Positions 54,955 through 63,113 of a DNA stretch of 64,000 nt are shown here, one piece after another; within the stretch, counting starts at the first letter, position 1; each line of letters starts with the position of its first letter. Under the pieces are notes generated by a model. That model was not told the origin of the DNA and did no database searches. It saw only the letters and a list, made by a program, of their open reading frames with translations. A program made the position numbers and the translations under genes. The DNA is from Exiguobacterium indicum HHS 31 (GTDB lineage Bacteria > Bacillota > Bacilli > Exiguobacteriales > Exiguobacteriaceae): assembly GCF_001939065.1 (NCBI RefSeq), contig NZ_MPSZ01000004.1, positions 1 through 64,000 on the forward strand, in the 5' to 3' direction.

Positions 54955-55740
54955 ATGAAAGCGATCCGGCACCTGATTCGTTTTACATACATAGAAGCCA
55001 TCTGTTGCGTCTTTCCCGTGATGATTTTTGCGGCGCTTGCTCTTTCACGTTATCTTCCTACTGAACCGGTTGCTCGATATGATCTTTTGTTGCTTTGGTG
55101 TATTCTCGTCCAAATCGTCTTACTCGTCACGCGTTATGAAACGATGGAAGAATTCAAACTGATCTTATTGTTTCACGTCATTGGTCTAGCCCTTGAACTG
55201 TTTAAAGTGAACGTCGGATCTTGGAGTTATCCGGAAGACGCTTTGACGAAAGTGGCTGGTGTTCCCTTGTATGCAGGATTCATGTACGCAAGCGTTGCGA
55301 GTTATGTCTGCCAGGCGTTTCGGCGATTTCATTTACGATTTATAGCATTTCCACCACCTTGGCTTGCGATCAGCGTCGGGAGTCTCGTCTATCTCAACTT
55401 CTTCACCCACCACTGGATCTTCGATGCACGCTGGCTATTGATGGTCCTCGTCGTTCTCGTCTTCTATAAGTCATGGGTTCATTTTACGATCGAGCAAACG
55501 ATCTACCGGATGCCGCTCGTCCTGTCCTTTTTATTGATCGCCTTTTTCATTTGGATCGCGGAGAACATCGTAACGTTCTTTAAAGGCTGGGTCTATCCGC
55601 ATCAAGAAGGCGGATGGGCAGTCGTTGATCTTGGAAAATTGTCTTCTTGGTTCCTGCTTGTGATCATCACGGTTTTGATCGTCATCGTCGCAAAATATAA
55701 GCGTCAGGATCCGGCTGTGGAAATTCAACAACGTACCTAA
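54955..55740 (+). CDS. DUF817 family integral membrane protein
   Basis: 261 residues with about eight hydrophobic segments. The family stretch GLALELFKVNVGSWSYPEDA and the GFMYASVASYVCQAFRRF region identify DUF817. Start follows AAGGAGGG. Function unknown. It lies between a divergent YczE gene and a DUF2325 gene on the same strand. Confidence 0.82.
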   Translation: MKAIRHLIRFTYIEAICCVFPVMIFAALALSRYLPTEPVARYDLLLLWCILVQIVLLVTRYETMEEFKLILLFHVIGLALELFKVNVGSWSYPEDALTKVAGVPLYAGFMYASVASYVCQAFRRFHLRFIAFPPPWLAISVGSLVYLNFFTHHWIFDARWLLMVLVVLVFYKSWVHFTIEQTIYRMPLVLSFLLIAFFIWIAENIVTFFKGWVYPHQEGGWAVVDLGKLSSWFLLVIITVLIVIVAKYKRQDPAVEIQQRT

Positions 55741-55827
55741 ACAAAAAAACAACCAGGCTGTTTTTTTGAACTACTTCCGCGTTTTTTCGTTGCTATAGTG
55801 AAAAAAACGCAAAGGAAGTGGTCATGG

Positions 55828-57093
55828 ATGATGCAACAGGTGATGGAACGAGCAACTGAATTGGTACAGATGAAATTAGCGGCCGTGGAGCGGTATGAAG
55901 ATTGGCAACTCTGGCTCGACGAAGTAAACGGAATCGATGAATGGGTCAAGATGTCAGCGTATTATGCACCGCGCGACGTTCAAGAAACATTGGTCATCGA
56001 TGAAGCAATAGAGCTAGAGCAGACCATCGTCATGCCACCGCAAGTACCGGTCGAGCCAGTACGCAAGCAACGTTATGCCTATACGTTTCAGCGGGGGTTA
56101 AAAGGCGGTACTTTACTAGAATGGTCGGGCAGTCATATTTCTGAACGAGACGTCCGCGATTGGAATCTCGAGCACGGCATGGAAGTCCGGGTCCGTGTCG
56201 ATCGTCAGGATGATCAAAAAACGATATGTCGTATCGAAGCCGTCGTCTCGACGGAGCGAATGAGAGAGAATCCGGAACGTGTCGTGTTTGAACAAGCAAT
56301 CGTCAAAGCACATGGAATCATTGAGGAAACGGTGAATGGTCCACTGCAAGATGAGTCGGGTAGATCGTTCTATTATGTTGTACCGGTAGAAGACATGCGC
56401 TATTTCCGACTAGAAGCAGGGCAACTTGTCGATCTCGTCATGTGGCGGGGACGGAAGGATACATTAACGATTGCTTGGAAGCATCCGTTCACGTTTGAAG
56501 AGCCGATCGTCAACGCATCATCCAACCGTCCGTCAGCGATAGAACAACAGGTAGTGAAGACGCCTGTGACAACAAAAAAGTCAAATCGGTATGCACGAAA
56601 AATGAAACGGCAACCGGTGCCGAAAGCTAAAAAAGCGCAGCGTCGCGTCCGTATGCCAAAAGAGCAAACGATTGAACCGATCGTAACAACAGCCGTACCG
56701 GGACAATTGATGGATTTCGTTGATAAGACACCGTTAGATTTCACGCGCTTCACAGGCATGCGTCTTGTTATCGTTGGAAACGAACAACAGACCGCTGTCT
56801 ATCGTGAGTTCTTTGCGCCGACGGGGATCGAATTAATTCATCTAGCAGGGGACGCACAGTCCGCGAAAAAGATTGCTTATCTCGCCAAAAAGACGGACGC
56901 GATCGTCGTCGTGACGAGCCGTGTCTCTCATGCAGCGAGTGCACATGTCATCGCTCAGGCGAAAAAGCATGGTATTCCATTCGCGATGGAACGCCTCGAC
57001 GGTCGACGTTCGTTATATACAGCGTGTGAGCGGCAACTTGAGCGCGCTTGGTTGAAACAGAAACAAGAGGGGAAATTATTGAAAAATCAGTGA
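55828..57093 (+). CDS. DUF2325 domain protein
   Basis: Start set at ATG 55828, nine bases after AAAGGAAG; the earlier in-frame GTG at 55798 has no such site. 421 residues. The C-terminal 110 residues (MRLVIVGNEQQTAVYREFFAP, then VVVTSRVSHAASAHVIAQAKKHGIPF) match the small Rossmann-like DUF2325 fold. The N-terminal 300 residues are charged and rich in acidic and Lys/Arg pairs (a basic linker near residue 250-280) and look like a domain not recognised here. No membrane segment. Function unknown; the domain pattern suggests a nucleic-acid-related role, inference only. Confidence 0.68.
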   Translation: MMQQVMERATELVQMKLAAVERYEDWQLWLDEVNGIDEWVKMSAYYAPRDVQETLVIDEAIELEQTIVMPPQVPVEPVRKQRYAYTFQRGLKGGTLLEWSGSHISERDVRDWNLEHGMEVRVRVDRQDDQKTICRIEAVVSTERMRENPERVVFEQAIVKAHGIIEETVNGPLQDESGRSFYYVVPVEDMRYFRLEAGQLVDLVMWRGRKDTLTIAWKHPFTFEEPIVNASSNRPSAIEQQVVKTPVTTKKSNRYARKMKRQPVPKAKKAQRRVRMPKEQTIEPIVTTAVPGQLMDFVDKTPLDFTRFTGMRLVIVGNEQQTAVYREFFAPTGIELIHLAGDAQSAKKIAYLAKKTDAIVVVTSRVSHAASAHVIAQAKKHGIPFAMERLDGRRSLYTACERQLERAWLKQKQEGKLLKNQ

Positions 57094-57156
57094 AACATTA
57101 GAAGTTATTAGCCGTAGAGTAAGGTGAGAACTTATTTTTCAAGGAGGACCTTACTC

Positions 57157-57795
57157 ATGTCATCTCAATTAAAAAAAGCAGCGAAGGAGTCGCTCAGCGG
57201 TCGTTGGGGATTCGCAGTCCTAACAGTTATTCTGTTTAGTATCATTCAAGGTGTGCCTGGATTATTTGGATCAGATATAGATGAACCAGCTAATACGATG
57301 GATCTCGTCGTATCGTTGGTATCGATTTTATTAATCCCGGTCGGAGTCGGTTGGACTTGGATTGCGATGTCGATTGCTCGCGGAGAAGAAACGAAAGTGA
57401 CGGATTTATTTGAACCATATGGTATGTTTTTCAAAGTGATTGGTCTAGCCATCGTACAACTCTTTTTTATCTTCTTATGGTTACTGCTATTAGTCGTACC
57501 GGGAATCATTAAATCATTTTCTTACATGCTAACGTTCTATATTTTGCGAGATGAACCATCGATTGGTATCTTAGAGGCCATTACACGCTCCCGAAAAATG
57601 ATGGACGGGCATAAAATGGAAGCATTCCTTCTTCTACTGTCGTTTATTGGTTGGGCTCTTTTAGGAATCGTTACCCTCGGCCTAGCATTCTTGTGGATTA
57701 CACCATATTTCAGTGTTACCTTTGCAAAATTTTATGATCGTGTTCGTGGTGAACAAACGCCAGAGCCAACATCAGATTTCGTCGCACCATATTAA
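57157..57795 (+). CDS. DUF975 family membrane protein
   Basis: 212 residues from ATG 57157, which follows AAGGAGG. About five membrane helices; the sequence SLSGRWGFAVLTVILFS and a later LILRDEPSIGILEAITRSRKMMDGHK-like segment (seen in two parts) match the DUF975/YciC-like family, including the conserved SRKMMDGHK. Function not established. Single-gene unit with terminator. Confidence 0.82.
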   Translation: MSSQLKKAAKESLSGRWGFAVLTVILFSIIQGVPGLFGSDIDEPANTMDLVVSLVSILLIPVGVGWTWIAMSIARGEETKVTDLFEPYGMFFKVIGLAIVQLFFIFLWLLLLVVPGIIKSFSYMLTFYILRDEPSIGILEAITRSRKMMDGHKMEAFLLLLSFIGWALLGIVTLGLAFLWITPYFSVTFAKFYDRVRGEQTPEPTSDFVAPY

Positions 57796-57801
57796 TACCG
57801 G

Positions 57802-57828
57802 ATCCCGACACTACGTCGGGATTTTTTT
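57802..57828 (+). terminator. Terminator of the DUF975 gene
   Basis: ATCCCGAC (57802-57809) pairs with GTCGGGAT (57815-57822), followed by six or more Ts. Confidence 0.9.
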
Positions 57829-57868
57829 ATGTGTGAAATAATTCCGATGGGAAAAGACGGTTTAATAG

Positions 57869-57897
57869 TTGCTTTAGTTCAGTGAATTTTGTACGAT
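57869..57897 (+). promoter_or_regulatory. Promoter of the S-box monooxygenase unit
   Basis: TTGCTT (57869-57874), 17-bp spacer, TACGAT (57892-57897), just upstream of the S-box aptamer. Confidence 0.6.
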
Positions 57898-57909
57898 GAA
57901 TGCAACACA

Positions 57910-58010
57910 TCTTATCTAGAGAAGTCGAGGGACTGGCCCGAAGACACTTCAGCAACCCCGCCGTGGCGGAAGGTGCTACTTCCAGGAAGGGATACCTTCC
58001 GAAGATAAGA
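57910..58010 (+). promoter_or_regulatory. SAM-I riboswitch (S-box) upstream of a monooxygenase/ATP-grasp operon
   Basis: P1 TCTTATC (57910-57916) pairs with GATAAGA (58004-58010). The S-box core AGAGAAGTCGAGGGACTGGCCCG, shown here in parts, and CACTTCAGCAACCCC lie inside. It should repress the downstream operon when S-adenosylmethionine is plentiful. Confidence 0.93.
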
Positions 58011-58031
58011 GCGGACAGGACAAGATACCGT

Positions 58032-58065
58032 CGCTCTTTTCGAACTTCGAAAAGAGCGTTTTTTT
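58032..58065 (+). terminator. Expression-platform terminator of the second S-box
   Basis: CGCTCTTTTCGAA (58032-58044) pairs with TTCGAAAAGAGCG (58046-58058), a 13-bp perfect stem followed by seven Ts. Confidence 0.9.
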
Positions 58066-58085
58066 ATGATAAGGGGGACGATGGA

Positions 58086-59144
58086 GTGGAGTATGGTTTT
58101 TGGTTACCGATTTTTGGGGGATGGTTACGTAATGTCGAGGATGAACAGATGCCACCGACCTTCGATTATGCGAAACAAGTCGCACAAACAGCAGAACGGA
58201 TCGGCTTCTCGACGACGTTGATCGCGGAACTGAACTTGAACGATATTAAAGGCATCAAGGAACCGAGTCTTGAGGCATGGACGACGGCAGCAGCGATTGC
58301 TGCAACGACGGAACGCCTTGAGATCATGACAGCGGTTCGTCCCGGGTTCCATAATCCAGCGACGACAGCGAAGATGGCGGCAAACATCGATCAGTTGAGT
58401 GGTGGACGCTTTACGCTCAACGTCGTTTCAGCGTGGTGGGCAGAGGAAGCGAAACAATACAACGGTATCTTCACAGCGCACGATGAACGCTATGCTCGGA
58501 CGGAAGAGTTCGTCACGGTCATGAAAGGACTATGGGCAGATGCGTCACCGTATAGCTTCTCCGGTCATCACTACACGATCGAGCAGGCGGAACTCCATCC
58601 GAAGCCAGTCCAGCGTCCAGGCATCAAGCTCTACGCTGGTGGAGAGAGTGAAGCTGGAAAACGAACGATCGTCGAACACTGTGATGCTTATGTCATGCAT
58701 GGGGGTACTGTTGAAGAAGTAGCCCATAAAATCAATGATATGAAAGTACGCCGGGAAACGACGGGACAAACGCCGCTCGAGAGCTTCGGTCTTGCGGCCT
58801 ACATCATTTGTCGGGATACGGAAGAAGAAGCACTTCTTGAATGGCAACGCATCACGGACGTTAAGGAAGACAGCGCCGGTTATGCCGGTTATCAGGATTT
58901 CATCAGTAAATCGCAACTGGAGCAACAGGTCGAACGAAACGATTATTCCGTCTCGAACCGTGGTCTACGTCCGAATTTAATCGGAACACCAGAACAAATC
59001 GCTGAACGGATTCTAGCATTCGAAGCTGTTGGTGTCACGTTACTCTTATTACAATTCTCACCACAACTCGAAGAAATGGAACGCTTTGCTCGTGACGTAA
59101 TGCCACTGGTCGAAGCGAAACGAAAGGTAGGTCAACAATCATGA
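58086..59144 (+). CDS. LLM-class flavin-dependent monooxygenase, SfnG/SsuD-like
   Basis: Start set at GTG 58086, eight bases after AAGGGGG; the frame's earlier ATG at 57900 runs through the riboswitch. 352 residues of the luciferase-like fold. Family stretches: YGFWLPIFGGWLRN, RFTLNVVSAWWAEEAKQYNG, HDERYARTEEFVTVMKGLW and NLIGTPEQIAERILA, all typical of dimethylsulfone/alkanesulfonate-type monooxygenases. It probably cleaves a C-S bond with FMNH2 to release sulfite, which fits control by an S-box. It is coupled to an ATP-grasp gene by a four-base overlap. Confidence 0.87.
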   Translation: MEYGFWLPIFGGWLRNVEDEQMPPTFDYAKQVAQTAERIGFSTTLIAELNLNDIKGIKEPSLEAWTTAAAIAATTERLEIMTAVRPGFHNPATTAKMAANIDQLSGGRFTLNVVSAWWAEEAKQYNGIFTAHDERYARTEEFVTVMKGLWADASPYSFSGHHYTIEQAELHPKPVQRPGIKLYAGGESEAGKRTIVEHCDAYVMHGGTVEEVAHKINDMKVRRETTGQTPLESFGLAAYIICRDTEEEALLEWQRITDVKEDSAGYAGYQDFISKSQLEQQVERNDYSVSNRGLRPNLIGTPEQIAERILAFEAVGVTLLLLQFSPQLEEMERFARDVMPLVEAKRKVGQQS

Positions 59145-60088
59145 CAAAAATTCATATTCTCCACGAAAATCAAGAATGGACGGACCATCTCATCAAACGT
59201 CTCGAAGAACTCGAGTTACCGTATGAAGAGTGGCACTTGAATGAAGGGATCGTTCCGCTGGACGAACTGCCGCCAGAAGGCGTCTTTTACAGCCGCATGA
59301 GTGCCTCTTCGCATACGCGGGGGCATCGTTACGCGCCGGAGTTGACGGAAGGGGTCCTCGCTTGGTTAGAAGAGCATGACCGGACTGTCTTTAATGGAAC
59401 GCGTGCGCTTCGTTTAGAAGTCAGCAAAGTCAATCAATACACGGCGTTGCGTAAGGCTGGGATTCGTGTACCGAAGACGACGGCTGCCGTCGGACGCGAT
59501 CAAATCGTACAAGCAGCAAAAGAAATTGGCGTTTCGTCATTCATCACGAAACATAACCGGGCTGGGAAAGGTCTCGGCGTCCAGCTGTTCCACTCGATTG
59601 AAGCACTTGAAGCTTATCTCGACGGTCCGACATTCGACGAACCAGTCGATGGCATCACGTTGATTCAAGAGTATATTCAAGCACCAGAACCGTACATCAC
59701 ACGTTGTGAGTTCGTAGGTGGAAAGTTCGTCTACGCGGTTCGAGTCGATACATCAGAAGGTTTTGAGCTTTGCCCAGCGGATGCATGTGTAATCGACGAC
59801 TTGTTCTGCCCAGTTGGTGAAGAAGCACCGCAAACACCGATGAAGTTCCAAATCGTTGAAGGCTTCGATGACCCAATCATTGAAAAATATGAAGCATTCC
59901 TCCAAGCGAACCAAATCGCGGTCGCCGGTATCGAGTTCATTAAGGATACGTCAGGTACGATCTATACGTATGACGTCAATACGAATACGAACTATAATTC
60001 GGATGCTGAGGCAGCTGCAGGACGCTACGGTATGCTCGAACTAGCGAAGTTCCTCGGTGCAGCCCTTGAAACAAGCACAGTAAAATAA
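59141..60088 (+). CDS. ATP-grasp family protein (RimK-like)
   Basis: 315 residues. The ATP-grasp fold is seen: NGTRALRLEVSKVNQYTALR precedes the core, and ITKHNRAGKGLGVQLF is the ATP lysine/glycine-rich loop. Substrate grip sites EYIQAPEPYITRCEFVG and the metal-binding Asp/Asn in YTYDVNTNTNYN follow. Such enzymes form amide or thioester-like bonds by acyl-phosphate chemistry. Start overlaps the monooxygenase end by four bases. Role in sulfur-compound processing or a peptide modification is inference; no close named relative recognised. Confidence 0.82.
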   Translation: MTKIHILHENQEWTDHLIKRLEELELPYEEWHLNEGIVPLDELPPEGVFYSRMSASSHTRGHRYAPELTEGVLAWLEEHDRTVFNGTRALRLEVSKVNQYTALRKAGIRVPKTTAAVGRDQIVQAAKEIGVSSFITKHNRAGKGLGVQLFHSIEALEAYLDGPTFDEPVDGITLIQEYIQAPEPYITRCEFVGGKFVYAVRVDTSEGFELCPADACVIDDLFCPVGEEAPQTPMKFQIVEGFDDPIIEKYEAFLQANQIAVAGIEFIKDTSGTIYTYDVNTNTNYNSDAEAAAGRYGMLELAKFLGAALETSTVK

Positions 60089-60101
60089 GAATCTGCTCTC
60101 G

Positions 60102-60137
60102 CCCTGTCGCCGGACGTTACAAGACCGGATGACAGGG
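60102..60137 (+). terminator. Probable terminator of the S-box operon
   Basis: CCCTGTC (60102-60108) pairs with GACAGGG (60131-60137) around an inner CCGG..CCGG pair, followed by a short T-containing tail. Confidence 0.6.
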
Positions 60138-60165
60138 TATTTCTATAGAAAAAGGGGGCAGGTGT

Positions 60166-60633
60166 ATGATTACGTGGAGAGAAGAACGACAGCTCGATAT
60201 TCCGATTGAAGAAGCATGGCACTTGTTTGATCACACGCGACTGCAGCGTTTGATTCCAAATGTCGTCCAGCACGAGGTGATTGAACGAAAACCGGGTGTC
60301 GTCGGTTCGACCTATCGCCAAACGTATATGCAGGGCAATCGACTCGAAACCTATATCGTGACCGATTTAGCCTATACGAACGAGCCGGACTTCAAGCAAA
60401 ATACGATTGGATTCACATTGGCTAAAATATTCAAGATCGAGATGACCTTTACGCTCAAACCGATCGACCATGATCGCTGTCTGTTGATCTATACGGGAAA
60501 AAATGAGGGGGCGAACTTTGTTGGAAAAAGTCTCTTGTCACTCGGTGGCGAGCGGGAGAACGAGAAAATCGTTCATGGACTGCTGCAACGTGTGGAAGAA
60601 GAGGCAGCAAAACAAAAGAAGAACAACGCATAA
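60166..60633 (+). CDS. SRPBCC (START-like) family protein
   Basis: 155 residues. Bet v1/START-type layout: N-terminal strand and helix IPIEEAWHLFDHTRLQRLIPN, antiparallel strands with VVGSTYRQTYMQG, and a long C-terminal helix RENEKIVHGLLQRVEEEAAK. Binds an unknown small hydrophobic ligand or is a cyclase-like enzyme; function unknown. Single-gene unit between terminators. Confidence 0.8.
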   Translation: MITWREERQLDIPIEEAWHLFDHTRLQRLIPNVVQHEVIERKPGVVGSTYRQTYMQGNRLETYIVTDLAYTNEPDFKQNTIGFTLAKIFKIEMTFTLKPIDHDRCLLIYTGKNEGANFVGKSLLSLGGERENEKIVHGLLQRVEEEAAKQKKNNA

Positions 60634-60667
60634 AAAAACGGATTCCCGCGCTTGGGAATCCGTTTTT
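60634..60667. terminator. Bidirectional terminator between SRPBCC and PhoX genes
   Basis: AAAAACGGATTCCC pairs with GGGAATCCGTTTTT (60654-60667) around a six-base loop. Confidence 0.9.
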
Positions 60668-60673
60668 AGTATC

Positions 60674-62554
60674 TTATCGATGCGTATACGATTTATGACC
60701 GCTCGGTAAACCAGAGAGGTAACCGACACCACCTGTTTTTTGAATCCCGATGCCGTCTTTCATCGCTTGTTCGAGCGCTTTTGGATCGACGGCCGTGATT
60801 TGTTTCCCTGTCAATGCTTCACCTGGGTGCTGGTAGTTGCTCAAGAGATAGCTATACCCACCAACATGATCGAGTGAACGGAGACCAGTTGCTTCCGCTC
60901 CGACTGGAACGGACAGAATCCGTGAAAGCTTCTTCGTCTTCAGATTATAGGCCCAAACGAAGTTATTCGTATGCAAGGAGCTATCTTCACCGATAAAGAG
61001 CGTATTAGATGTCGCGGAATAAGCGAGGTTATCTGGATTCGCGACGAGATCCGGATTCGCTGTGTTGCCGTAAGCATCCGGCTTCTTCAAATCTTCACCA
61101 ATGACGAGTGCCTGCATATTCGTTGGTACGTAACGGCTGTCGATGCCTGTTGCACGGCCAAGATCGATTTCGAATGTTGCACCCGATTCGCGTTTTTCAA
61201 GCTGGATGTCGTCTTGGACAGCACCTTCTTGTTTTTCGGTACTGCCTGACACATAAGACAAGGCGATGTAGGCTTTTTTGTCTTGCTCGTTGACCGTGAT
61301 GCCTTCCATCTTGTTGAATTCTGATGTTGCGCCAAGCAACGCACCATAACGGCGTGATTCAAGGAAGGCAGCTTCTTTTTCCTTACCAGGCTTGAGCTTC
61401 AAGTATTCGACTTTTTTGCTAGCAGCTGTTTTGACCGCTTTAAAGCCCGGAGTTGGCGCATCGGCTGTCTCAAAGATGTCGCTGAACTTCGTCCCTTTAT
61501 CAATCAAGCGTTTGACTTCTTTATCGGAAGCATGACCAAGCTTGATCCATTCGATATCACCCGCTCCGCCTTCTGTTGCGCGTGTTTGTTTGAACTTCGC
61601 CGCGTAAAGTGTTCCTTTTGAGAAATCACGTTTTTTGTCCGCGACGTACATGAACATCATCGTATTGTTTCCGTCGTCACCGAAGATCGCTGTCTTTTGA
61701 TCCGGCAGAATCTGCATCATCTCGTGCGAGAAACGACCTGTACTGTAGTGTTTGACTGCTGTCGCTTTCCCTTTTCGGTCGACCGAGATTTCCGGTGTGA
61801 AGCCGTAGAAGTAAGGATTTGCTTTTTCGGTCGTTCCGAAATAGTGCTCAGCGAAGGCATTTACTTCTTTATAAGCAGCTGACGTTTTGTCTGACTCAAA
61901 CGCACGAGCATCTGGTTCATATTCCTCTGACCCAAGGTGCGTTCCCCATGGCGTCGTCGAACCGTTACATGGTGTCCAGAGTCCATTGACGTTCTCAAAA
62001 TCAATCTTGCTGGCTTTTTTGACAGCAAGTTTCCCTGTCTTTTTATCTTGTACGACTTCTGTTAATGTCATCGATGCTGGAAGTCCCTTGACTTCATTAC
62101 CAGCGTTGTCGATCGAGTCATACTCGAAGTGAGAAACCATGTATTTTTTTCCGTGGACTTCAAGCAGACTGTTCGAGTCGGGTGCATCTGAGACGAAAGC
62201 TTCCGGTTTGTCCGGTACACTGCGGTCGATGATCGGATTACCTTTAGCATCGATTGGTGTACCTGCTGCAATCATCTCTCCTTTGTTTTCGACGATTTTA
62301 TCTTGCGACAGGAACAGTTGATTATAGTTCAACGGTTTCACTTCTGTTTTACCATTCGTATACGTGACTTTAACTTTTGCTTCTGTATAGGTTTTTACCA
62401 TCTGATCGATTTTCGTCGGTGCATCCATCGACAAGAATTCGACCTTCTTAATGTTGCGTGTACTATGAGAAGAACTATGGGCATCCGCGAACATCGGGAC
62501 CATACTTGATGACAAGACCGCTGCTGATAGACCAACCATGAGTGTTCGTTTCAT
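60674..62554 (-). CDS. PhoX-type alkaline phosphatase (DUF839)
   Basis: 626 residues from ATG 62554, seven bases after GGGGGAAA. A Sec signal peptide (about 1-26, MKRTLMVGLSAAVLSSSMVP, then FADA) leads to a secreted or surface enzyme. The body is a DUF839/PhoX-like beta-propeller: LWTPCNGSTTPWGTHLGSEE (the conserved Cys-Asn-Gly region), GRFSHEMM, LGATSEFNKMEGIT and NPDNLAYSATSNTLFIGED. It should hydrolyse phosphomonoesters with Ca and Fe in the site. Unlike many PhoX proteins it has no obvious twin-arginine motif. Single gene; terminator shared with SRPBCC. Confidence 0.87.
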   Translation of the reverse strand: MKRTLMVGLSAAVLSSSMVPMFADAHSSSHSTRNIKKVEFLSMDAPTKIDQMVKTYTEAKVKVTYTNGKTEVKPLNYNQLFLSQDKIVENKGEMIAAGTPIDAKGNPIIDRSVPDKPEAFVSDAPDSNSLLEVHGKKYMVSHFEYDSIDNAGNEVKGLPASMTLTEVVQDKKTGKLAVKKASKIDFENVNGLWTPCNGSTTPWGTHLGSEEYEPDARAFESDKTSAAYKEVNAFAEHYFGTTEKANPYFYGFTPEISVDRKGKATAVKHYSTGRFSHEMMQILPDQKTAIFGDDGNNTMMFMYVADKKRDFSKGTLYAAKFKQTRATEGGAGDIEWIKLGHASDKEVKRLIDKGTKFSDIFETADAPTPGFKAVKTAASKKVEYLKLKPGKEKEAAFLESRRYGALLGATSEFNKMEGITVNEQDKKAYIALSYVSGSTEKQEGAVQDDIQLEKRESGATFEIDLGRATGIDSRYVPTNMQALVIGEDLKKPDAYGNTANPDLVANPDNLAYSATSNTLFIGEDSSLHTNNFVWAYNLKTKKLSRILSVPVGAEATGLRSLDHVGGYSYLLSNYQHPGEALTGKQITAVDPKALEQAMKDGIGIQKTGGVGYLSGLPSGHKSYTHR

Positions 62555-62668
62555 TTTTGTTTCCCCCAAATGAGTTTGTGTTGTTACTACATTTCCATTT
62601 AATCAGTCGATTATGTAGAGGGTGTAAAGAAACCTAGTCAGTTATATCTCAGTTAGTTAATCTTTCCT

Positions 62669-63049
62669 TTACAGTAAGGTCAGCAAACGAGCAATCTGTG
62701 GATCATCGTGAAGTTCCTTTAATGGTCGGAAACGGACGGTTCGTAATTCTTGTTGGTCAAATGGGAGTTCGGGATTAATCCCGAGTCGAGGTGCAGAACT
62801 GCCTAAGGCACGTCGGACGAGAAAGCATGTCTCTGTTCCTTGATCAATTGAAATCTCGTAGAGTTGTCGTTCAATCGTGACGTGAAGGTTTGTCTCCTCT
62901 AATACTTCCCGCATGACGGCTTGTTCTTTTGTTTCGCCACTCTCGACACCTCCGCCCGGTAACGTCCAAAATGTCCGGGAAGGCGTGTGTAATTCGACCA
63001 TTAGGATCTGTTTCTCTTCGATCAACGCAGCGCATACGCGGTGCCTCAT
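62669..63049 (-). CDS. Nudix hydrolase
   Basis: 126 residues from ATG 63049, which follows AAGGAGG. The Nudix box is GGGVESGETKEQAVMREVLEET, then NLHV; the usual terminal Gly of the box is replaced by Asn. Catalytic Glu residues are intact. MutT-like in length; substrate unknown. It lies 39 bases before the terminator of the ABC-F gene. Confidence 0.88.
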   Translation of the reverse strand: MRHRVCAALIEEKQILMVELHTPSRTFWTLPGGGVESGETKEQAVMREVLEETNLHVTIERQLYEISIDQGTETCFLVRRALGSSAPRLGINPELPFDQQELRTVRFRPLKELHDDPQIARLLTLL

Positions 63050-63074
63050 GTCGCATTCCTCCTTCAACGTGTTC

Positions 63075-63106
63075 AAAAAAGAGACCGAAACGACAGTTCC
63101 GGTCTC
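63075..63106 (-). terminator. Terminator of the ABC-F gene
   Basis: GAGACCG (63081-63087) pairs with CGGTCTC (63100-63106); the minus strand continues with six Ts. Confidence 0.75.
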
Positions 63107-63113
63107 CTCAAAA

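Noticed and set aside
57900-58085. N-terminal extension of the monooxygenase frame to 57900
   Set aside because: It is the SAM riboswitch leader; GTG 58086 has the ribosome binding site.
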